From an uncultured Hymenobacter sp. (GTDB lineage Bacteria; Bacteroidota; Bacteroidia; Cytophagales; Hymenobacteraceae): a stretch of 5,917 bases of DNA. Made by a program: the position numbers and the translations under genes. The stretch covers positions 6,636-12,552 of the forward strand of contig CALMOO010000734.1 of assembly GCA_937871705.1 (NCBI GenBank), in the 5' to 3' direction. The notes below the pieces were generated by a model that ran no database searches, was not told the DNA's origin, and saw nothing but the letters and a program-made list of their open reading frames with translations. Shown here piece after piece: positions 1-4,477 of the stretch (position 1 is its first letter; each line of letters begins with the position of its first letter).

Positions 1-195
1 GTGCGAGTCGGCGTTTTTGGTGCGGTGCGAAAGCAAGGCACTTATCAATTCGCTCAGTGGGTCTTTATCGCTGAAGAATAAAAACGGCGCACCATACTCG
101 GCACACAGCCGCGTGTGGGCCAGCAGGGCTAGCTCTTGGAGTGCTCCAAAGTTGGGGAGGGGGGTAGGAGGCAGTTGGGCGGAGCGGGTAGGCAT
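1..195 (-). CDS. Endonuclease III-type (HhH-GPD) DNA repair protein, N-terminal fragment
   Basis: A minus-strand frame open from the ATG at 193-195 to the left edge gives 65 residues with no stop; the rest lies outside the window. The first 15 residues are Pro-rich and probably disordered. Residues 16-44 look helical. Residues 45-64 (DPLSELISALLSHRTKNADS) resemble the start of the HhH-GPD domain in endonuclease III homologues, where a 'PF..L....LSxRT.D' segment forms the first core helix. Family members are DNA glycosylases, often with AP-lyase activity, that excise damaged bases in base-excision repair in the cytoplasm. The helix-hairpin-helix, the catalytic Lys/Asp and any iron-sulfur cysteines would lie beyond the edge, so they cannot be checked. 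The ATG is the only standard start: the frame is open upstream to a TAA at 244-246 but has no other start codon. It directly follows a terminator-like hairpin and has no Shine-Dalgarno sequence. A MutY-like or other HhH-GPD paralogue is possible. Confidence 0.72.
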   Translation of the reverse strand, partial: MPTRSAQLPPTPLPNFGALQELALLAHTRLCAEYGAPFLFFSDKDPLSELISALLSHRTKNADSH

Positions 196-237
196 AAAAA
201 AGGTACTGCAAACCCGGCTTTTGGGTTCGCAGTACCT
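196..237 (-). terminator. Intrinsic (rho-independent) terminator hairpin, minus strand
   Basis: Arms 201-215 (AGGTACTGCAAACCC) and 223-237 (GGGTTCGCAGTACCT) pair over 15 positions with one mismatch, leaving a 7-base loop (216-222). Read on the minus strand, the stem is followed by six T residues (201-196). It lies 19 bases past the stop codon of the secreted-protein gene (256-1284), so it should end that transcript. The T-run touches the ATG of the next minus-strand gene (193-195), so the structure also occupies that gene's entire immediate leader. It could therefore act as an attenuator as well as a plain terminator. Confidence 0.85.
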
Positions 238-255
238 CCTCGATTAGTGCCTGGT

Positions 256-1284
256 TTAGCGTTGGCCGCCGTTGCTGTTATAGAGCGCGATGGCCTGCCG
301 CTGGGCCGAGGCCTGCTTGCCCTGGAATATCAGCGGCACTATCAGCACCGGAATAGCGGCGTAGAACAGCGGCGAAATGCCTTGGTTATTAGCGCCTACC
401 GACTGAACCAGGCCCGCCACCAGCAAGCCGCCGCCCACCAGGTAGGCCGCCAGGGTCGACTGCCGATAGCGCCGCGCCTGGGCCAGCAGCTCCTGCGAGC
501 CGGCATTGTCGGTGGTGGCCAGGGCCAGGTTCCGCAAGGTCAGGTTCTGAATGGGACCATTATCCTTCGAGAAATACTCCGTTTTGGTGGTGCGGTAGCC
601 GCCGTAGGGGTAGCCGCCCATGCCATAAGGATAGCCGCCCAGGCCACCATACCCAAAGCCACCCATGCCGAAGCCGCCACCGTAAGGCGAGCTGGCATAC
701 GAGTTACTATAGGTGGCATAGAGGCTGATGCGGCCGGTTTTTTCGCGGCGCAGCGTGGTCTCGCGCGAGGAGTTGGGCAGCGTGGTGCGCACGTAGTGGC
801 CGGTTTGGTCTTCGTAGAAGCCCACGGCGGCCATGTCAACGCGCTGCCGCCCATCGAGCAGCAGCTGCTGGTGGCCGAAGAGCGGCGACTTCACCTCCAC
901 GTCGTACACGTTGTAAATCATCCCGTTTTTGAGGCCCACCTGGTAGCGGGCCGGCCGGGTCGAGCCGCCCATAAGCTGGCCCGGGCGGGCCGGCGGGCCC
1001 TGCACCGGCACGGGCGAGGCCACCTCGGGTGAGGGGGGGGTAGCAACTACGGGTGCCGCCGGGCGGGTAGAGTCGGCCGCCGTGGCAACCGAAGGTGCGG
1101 CCGCAGGAGCCGGCACGGGCGTGGGCACCGCATCGAGCTGGCGGGGCGGCGGCGTGGCCGGGCGGGCGGCCGGAGTAGGCACTACCGGGGCGCCGCCCAG
1201 CTGCCGCGGGGCATCTTGGGCCGAGACCTGCATACTGGCGGCGCCCAGCCCCCAGGCCAGCGCAGCAACGAACACGGATTTCAT
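256..1284 (-). CDS. Secreted/membrane protein of unknown function, Pro-rich and Gly/Tyr-rich, two C-terminal hydrophobic segments
   Basis: This encodes 342 residues of a family I do not recognise. I chose the ATG at 1282-1284 because it begins a clear Sec signal peptide: Lys at position 2, a hydrophobic core to about 17, and likely cleavage at VSA/Q (residues 22/23). The same frame can be extended upstream to 1380, but that adds 32 residues ahead of the signal peptide. Residues 30-101 are very rich in Pro and Ala. Residues 114-190 look like a folded, probably beta-rich part. Residues 200-230 are Gly/Tyr-rich with a short internal repeat. Residues 276-297 and 303-320 are hydrophobic and may be two membrane segments. 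It lacks a lipobox Cys, so it is not a lipoprotein. It lies 98 bases downstream of the response regulator on the same strand and ends in a strong terminator. The segments suggest an envelope protein, perhaps spanning the periplasm; its role is unknown. The Pro-rich part contains an eight-base homopolymer, which could cause frame errors. Confidence 0.75.
   Translation of the reverse strand: MKSVFVAALAWGLGAASMQVSAQDAPRQLGGAPVVPTPAARPATPPPRQLDAVPTPVPAPAAAPSVATAADSTRPAAPVVATPPSPEVASPVPVQGPPARPGQLMGGSTRPARYQVGLKNGMIYNVYDVEVKSPLFGHQQLLLDGRQRVDMAAVGFYEDQTGHYVRTTLPNSSRETTLRREKTGRISLYATYSNSYASSPYGGGFGMGGFGYGGLGGYPYGMGGYPYGGYRTTKTEYFSKDNGPIQNLTLRNLALATTDNAGSQELLAQARRYRQSTLAAYLVGGGLLVAGLVQSVGANNQGISPLFYAAIPVLIVPLIFQGKQASAQRQAIALYNSNGGQR
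595..681 (-). repeat. Gly/Tyr-rich low-complexity coding repeat
   Basis: Within the secreted-protein gene these bases encode residues 202-230, made almost only of Gly, Tyr, Pro, Phe and Met. The clearest repeat is the tandem GGYPYGMGGYPYGGY at its C-terminal end (about 595-639). Such stretches are usually flexible and sometimes self-associating. Copy number could vary between strains by slippage. Confidence 0.6.
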
Positions 1285-1382
1285 GTGGGTAAAGAAAAGC
1301 CAAAATGACCAACGGTGGCCAGGGCGTACCTCCAACGAAGCAACCCGGTGCAAAGTGCCTGCCGGGCAAAACTCTACCAAAC

Positions 1383-1802
1383 CTACTTCAACAGCTTCTC
1401 TAGCAGGCTCAAACTGTCGACCAAATCGGCGCCCGACTCAAAATCGAGGGGTTTCAGAATATAGCCGCTCACCTCAAAACCCGCGGCGGCGGTGCGCTCG
1501 TGGTCCATGTCGGAAGTGGTGGTGATGAATACCGGAATATCGCGCAGCGCGGGCGTGGCGCGCATCTCGGCCAAGAATTCCAGCCCGTTCATGCGCGGCA
1601 TGTTCAGGTCGAGCAGTATCAGCTCGGGCAGGGGCTCGATGGGCGCGGCGCCACCGCGGCCCAGCAGCATGTCCAGCGCTTCTTCGCCGTTGAAGGCGGT
1701 GTGCAGCTGGTGCGGCACGTTGAACCGGGCAAAGGTTTTTTGCGCCATCATCGTGTCAAAAATGTCGTCTTCAACCAACAAAACTGAGCGCATGGCGGAC
1801 AT
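1383..1802 (-). CDS. Single-domain response regulator (CheY/Rcp1-like receiver)
   Basis: The 139-residue product is a complete receiver domain with no output domain. The acidic pocket is D12-D13 (after LLVE), the phospho-acceptor is D65 in LILLDLNMPRMNG, the conserved Thr is T95 in the PVFITTTSD strand, and Y114 and K117 sit in GYILKP. All positions needed for Mg2+-dependent aspartyl phosphorylation are present. The acidic insertion before D65 and the TTSD segment resemble the Rcp1 class, small receivers that accept phosphate from phytochrome-like or other sensor kinases. It lies 90 bases downstream of the CHASE3 histidine kinase on the same strand, so that kinase is the likely partner. With no DNA-binding part it must act through protein contacts or as a relay or phosphate sink. 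An alternative in-frame ATG lies three codons in (1791-1793). Neither start has a Shine-Dalgarno sequence. Confidence 0.93.
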   Translation of the reverse strand: MSAMRSVLLVEDDIFDTMMAQKTFARFNVPHQLHTAFNGEEALDMLLGRGGAAPIEPLPELILLDLNMPRMNGLEFLAEMRATPALRDIPVFITTTSDMDHERTAAAGFEVSGYILKPLDFESGADLVDSLSLLEKLLK

Positions 1803-1892
1803 AAACTAGGTGAGTTTGACAAAGAACGCGGCTGAGACCAACCTTGGCTGCCGCAGTTTAAAACTAATCGCCCTACCCCCTCTTTTCATCGC

Positions 1893-3386
1893 TTAGCCCT
1901 TGGGCCAGGTAAAGATAAACGTGGCGCCCTGCCCCAGCGCCGACTCGACGTGAATGCTGCCCTTGCGGTCGTCGATGATGCGCTTCACGATGCTGAGCCC
2001 AATGCCGGTGCTCTCGGCCGTGTGGCGGTCGCGCAGGGTTTGGAAGAGTAAAAATATTTTCTGGTGGTGCTCGGGCGCAATGCCGGGGCCGTTGTCCTGC
2101 ACCCGAAACTCGTAGTGGCGGCCGGCATCGCGGCAGCTTACGCGCAGGTGCCCCTGGCCAGCGGGCCCGTGGTAGTACTTCACGGCGTTGCTGAACAGGT
2201 TGGTAAAGACTTGCTGCAAGCTTAAGCGGTCGGTGAGGAAGGTGGGCAGACCGGGCGCCAGCTCCAGGGCAAACTCGGGCGGCACCACCAGCTCGGCCAC
2301 GTCGCGGGCGAGCTGCGCCACGCTCACTTCTTCTACGGGGTGCTCGGTGCGGCTGGCGCGGGCGTAGGCCAGCAGGCCATTGATGAGGTCTTCGAGCCGG
2401 GCCAGGCGGCCCTTCATCTGGTCGAGGTAGGTGCGCAGGGCCGGCGATAGCTCGGCAGCCTGCTCGTCTTCTATCCAGCGCACAATGCTGGTGAGGCCCC
2501 GCAGCGGCGCCTTCAGGTCGTGCGAGGCCACGTAGGCAAACTGGTCGAGCTCTTGGTTGCGCTTTTCGAGGGTGCCGAAGGCATCGTCGAGGGCCTGCGT
2601 CATCTGGTTGAGCAGCGTGGCCAGCGAGCCCAGCCGGTCTTGCCCGCTGTCGGTTATTTTCACTTTATAATCGCCCTGCACCACTTGCCGGGCCAGGTGC
2701 TCGATGCCCCGGATGCGCCGGGCCGTGTCTTGGTTCACTTGCGTTAGCTCTAGGCGCAGCCGGTCGTTGGCGTGCAGCTCCACCACAATTTTATTAAATA
2801 GCCACAGCACAATTATCACGGCCAGCACCGCCGACAGGATAATGGCCGACGGCGCCAGTTTCTGAAACAAGCTTTGCTGCTGGTTGCGGCGCGCCAGCAG
2901 CCTCTCTTCGTACTGCCGCAGCCGCGTCACGGTACTCTTAAAAACGCGCAGCGGCTGGCGCTCGTTTAGGAGCAGCGTTTGGGCTACGGCTGGCGAGGGG
3001 GGGTAGGTCTTGTACAGCTCCAACTCCTCTACTTGCCGCTGAATGAGTTGGCGCAGCGTATCAGCCCGCAGGTGCTGGCTATGGTCGTCGGCCACCAGGC
3101 CGTGCAGTGCGGTCGCTTTGCGCTGTATCAGAAAGGCATTGCGCTGGTAGGTGCTCAGGTAAGTAGTATCGCTGAGCAGTAAGTAGTTACGCATGCCACT
3201 TTGCGCATCGCGGATGCCAATGCGCAGGTCGTCGGTTTGCTCCAGCACCCGGTACGAATGCTCGACCAGCTTGGTATAGCGGCTCAGCTCACGAATGGTG
3301 ACGTAGGCGGTAATGGAAGTTGCCATCAGCACCGACAAGGCAATGGCAAAGCCCAGCAGGATTTTAGTATTGAGTCGAAGCGCCAA
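1893..3386 (-). CDS. CHASE3-domain sensor histidine kinase
   Basis: The 497-residue product is a membrane-bound sensor kinase. TM1 is about residues 8-30. A periplasmic CHASE3-type helical sensor follows at about 35-170, with the signature R..QSGMRNYLLLSD..YL at 59-77. TM2 is about 179-197. A HAMP-like linker lies at 215-272. The HisKA helix carries phospho-acceptor H289 in the H-box FAYVASHDLKAPLRGL. The ATPase domain has the N-box NLFSNAVKYY (N396, N400), G1 DNGPGI (431-436), an F-box around 445-448 and G2 STGIGLS (459-465). All catalytic motifs are intact, so it should autophosphorylate in response to a periplasmic cue that the sequence does not reveal. There is no receiver domain, and the stand-alone receiver 90 bases downstream is the likely phosphate acceptor. 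The start is TTG (3384-3386): no ATG or GTG exists in frame upstream before a stop, and the first internal ATG (residue 21) would cut TM1. A GGGGGTAGG motif lies two bases before the TTG. Confidence 0.94.
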   Translation of the reverse strand: MALRLNTKILLGFAIALSVLMATSITAYVTIRELSRYTKLVEHSYRVLEQTDDLRIGIRDAQSGMRNYLLLSDTTYLSTYQRNAFLIQRKATALHGLVADDHSQHLRADTLRQLIQRQVEELELYKTYPPSPAVAQTLLLNERQPLRVFKSTVTRLRQYEERLLARRNQQQSLFQKLAPSAIILSAVLAVIIVLWLFNKIVVELHANDRLRLELTQVNQDTARRIRGIEHLARQVVQGDYKVKITDSGQDRLGSLATLLNQMTQALDDAFGTLEKRNQELDQFAYVASHDLKAPLRGLTSIVRWIEDEQAAELSPALRTYLDQMKGRLARLEDLINGLLAYARASRTEHPVEEVSVAQLARDVAELVVPPEFALELAPGLPTFLTDRLSLQQVFTNLFSNAVKYYHGPAGQGHLRVSCRDAGRHYEFRVQDNGPGIAPEHHQKIFLLFQTLRDRHTAESTGIGLSIVKRIIDDRKGSIHVESALGQGATFIFTWPKG

Positions 3387-3435
3387 GAGGGGGTAGGAAG
3401 TTAAGGGGAAGTGAGAAATAAGGTTGGAGCCCGTT

Positions 3436-3523
3436 TGTCATGGCGAGCTTGCGAAGCAATGGCAGCGGAACGGCTCGTTTAAGTATCGTTCTGCTGCGAT
3501 TGCTTCGCAAGCTCGCCATGACA
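3436..3523. repeat. 88-base inverted-repeat element with perfect 25-base arms
   Basis: The left arm 3436-3460 starts TGTCATGGCGAGCTTGCGAA and the right arm 3499-3523 is its exact reverse complement. Pairing continues imperfectly inward (3461-3473 with 3486-3498, three mismatches), leaving a loop of about 12 bases at 3474-3485. It fills half of the divergent gap between kinase and methyltransferase. No T-run follows, so it is not a typical terminator. The arm core is closely related to the hairpin at 4430-4454, which points to a dispersed REP- or MITE-like family. No obvious flanking target duplication is visible. It contains an ATG in each orientation, so it generates spurious coding starts. 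Confidence 0.9.
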
Positions 3524-3552
3524 GGTGTATTCTCCCGCGCCAACACACTTCT

Positions 3553-3560
3553 TACCTTCG
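3553..3560 (+). promoter_or_regulatory. Possible Bacteroidota-type -7 promoter box
   Basis: TACCTTCG matches the Bacteroidota sigma-A -7 consensus TAnnTTTG at all but one fixed position. It lies five bases before the methyltransferase ATG at 3566, so a transcript from it would be leaderless or nearly so. I see no clear TTG -33 box at the expected distance upstream. The assignment is tentative, and this sequence could be chance in a pyrimidine-rich leader. Confidence 0.3.
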
Positions 3561-3565
3561 CCGCT

Positions 3566-4405
3566 ATGTACGCCGCCCGTTCAGCCCAGCCCGACCGCAT
3601 CACTAGCCTGCAAAACCCGCGCATCAAGGAAGTGCTGCGCTTGCAGGAGAAAGCCGCCGAGCGCCGCCGCCAGGGCATCACGCTCGTTGAGGGCTACCGC
3701 GAGCTGACCAATGCGCGCCAGGCCGGCTGGGCGCTGGTCACGCTCTTCGTGTGCGCCGAGCTGGCTGGCGAAGAAATAACTAAGCAGCTGCTGGAGCCCA
3801 CCCGCCTTGTGCCGCGCCCCTACGAGTACCTGCCCGTGAGCACTGCCGTGTTTGCTAAGCTGGCCGTACGCGAGCGCTCCGATGGCGTGCTGGCCATCCT
3901 GCGCACCCCGCGCCGCACGCTCGCCGACCTGGCCCTACCCCCCAATCCGCTAGTGCTGGTGCTCGAAGCCGTGGAGAAGCCCGGCAACCTCGGCGCCATC
4001 TTGCGCACCGCCGACGCCGCCCCAGCCCACGCCGTGCTCGTGGGCGACCCGCGCACCGACCTCTACAATCCCAACGTCATCCGGGCCAGCTTGGGCGGCA
4101 TCTTCACCGTGCCCACCGTAGCCGCGCCTATGCCCGAAGTGCTAGCCTTTTTAAAGGAGAAAGGCATCCGCACCTTCGCCGCTGCCCTGGCCGACAACGC
4201 TAAGGACTACACCGCCACCAACTTCAGCGGCCCCACCGCCCTGGTGCTCGGCACCGAAGCCGACGGCCTCACCGCCGCCACCCGCGAGGCCTGCGACGAA
4301 ACGGTTATCATCCCCATGCGCGGTGTGCTCGATTCGCTCAATGTGAGCGTAGCCGCCGCCGTGCTCACGTTCGAGGCCGTGCGCCAACGGGGGGGTAGGG
4401 AGTAG
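3566..4405 (+). CDS. SpoU/TrmH-family RNA 2'-O-ribose methyltransferase
   Basis: The 279-residue product transfers a methyl group from S-adenosylmethionine to a ribose 2'-OH in tRNA or rRNA, in the cytoplasm. Residues 10-112 match the N-terminal substrate-binding domain of this family (ITSLQNPRIKEVLRL near the start, LVEGYREL at 40-47). The C-terminal SPOUT knot shows motif 1 VEKPGNLGAILRTADA (N141, catalytic-type R147), motif 2 LVLGTEADGL (E231) and motif 3 IPMRGVLDSLNVSVAAAV (S257, N259). The length is typical of the RlmB/TrmH-like group. The target nucleotide cannot be told from sequence, so no symbol is given. I chose the ATG at 3566 because family similarity begins right after it. The frame stays open upstream to an ATG at 3440, but those 42 codons translate the inverted repeat. 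No Shine-Dalgarno sequence precedes it. The gene is divergent from the kinase and convergent with the glycosidase, so it is probably transcribed alone. Confidence 0.93.
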   Translation: MYAARSAQPDRITSLQNPRIKEVLRLQEKAAERRRQGITLVEGYRELTNARQAGWALVTLFVCAELAGEEITKQLLEPTRLVPRPYEYLPVSTAVFAKLAVRERSDGVLAILRTPRRTLADLALPPNPLVLVLEAVEKPGNLGAILRTADAAPAHAVLVGDPRTDLYNPNVIRASLGGIFTVPTVAAPMPEVLAFLKEKGIRTFAAALADNAKDYTATNFSGPTALVLGTEADGLTAATREACDETVIIPMRGVLDSLNVSVAAAVLTFEAVRQRGGRE

Positions 4406-4418
4406 AAAAACGAACGAC

Positions 4419-4465
4419 AAAAGCGAACGTCATGCTGAGCTTGCCGAAGCATGACGTTCGCTTTT
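4419..4465. terminator. Bidirectional terminator hairpin between convergent genes
   Basis: Arms 4419-4436 (AAAAGCGAACGTCATGCT) and 4448-4465 are perfect reverse complements over 18 bases, with an 11-base loop (4437-4447). The stem starts with four A and ends with four T, so each strand has a short U-run, and the plus strand continues TTTTATTATTAA. It lies 13 bases past the methyltransferase stop (4403-4405) and 12 bases past the glycosidase stop (4478-4480). It therefore fits a shared terminator for both convergent transcripts. Its central part is a copy of the repeat core also seen at 3436-3523. Confidence 0.85.
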
Positions 4466-4477
4466 ATTATTAATGGG

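Noticed and set aside
136..1032. Long 298-codon plus-strand frame antisense to the secreted-protein gene
   Set aside because: It is a shadow frame: GC-rich, Pro/Gly-rich sequence lacks stops on the opposite strand. The product has low-complexity Ala/Gly/Arg/His composition and no recognisable domain, and the opposite strand encodes a clean signal-peptide protein.
1344..1366. CCCGG...CCGGG inverted repeat between the receiver and secreted-protein genes
   Set aside because: Only five outer pairs plus three inner pairs, with no U-run on either strand; it may be chance in GC-rich sequence.
1285..1380. N-terminal extension of the secreted protein to an upstream ATG at 1378-1380
   Set aside because: It would place 32 non-conserved-looking residues ahead of a classic signal peptide, and begins only two bases from the receiver stop codon; the ATG at 1282-1284 is the natural start.
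1828..1854. Weak hairpin in the kinase-receiver gap (GCGGC...GCCGC enclosing CCAACCTTGG)
   Set aside because: The outer stem is five pairs with large internal mismatches, the inner palindrome leaves a two-base loop, and no clear U-run follows on the minus strand. Not enough to call a terminator or riboswitch.
3364..3681. 105-codon minus-strand frame spanning the inverted repeat
   Set aside because: It overlaps the kinase start, the repeat and the methyltransferase N-terminus. Its product is repeat and antisense translation with no recognisable domain.
4151..4452. Minus-strand frames opposite the methyltransferase 3' end
   Set aside because: They are antisense to strongly conserved SPOUT motifs and start in or near the terminator hairpin; no independent support.
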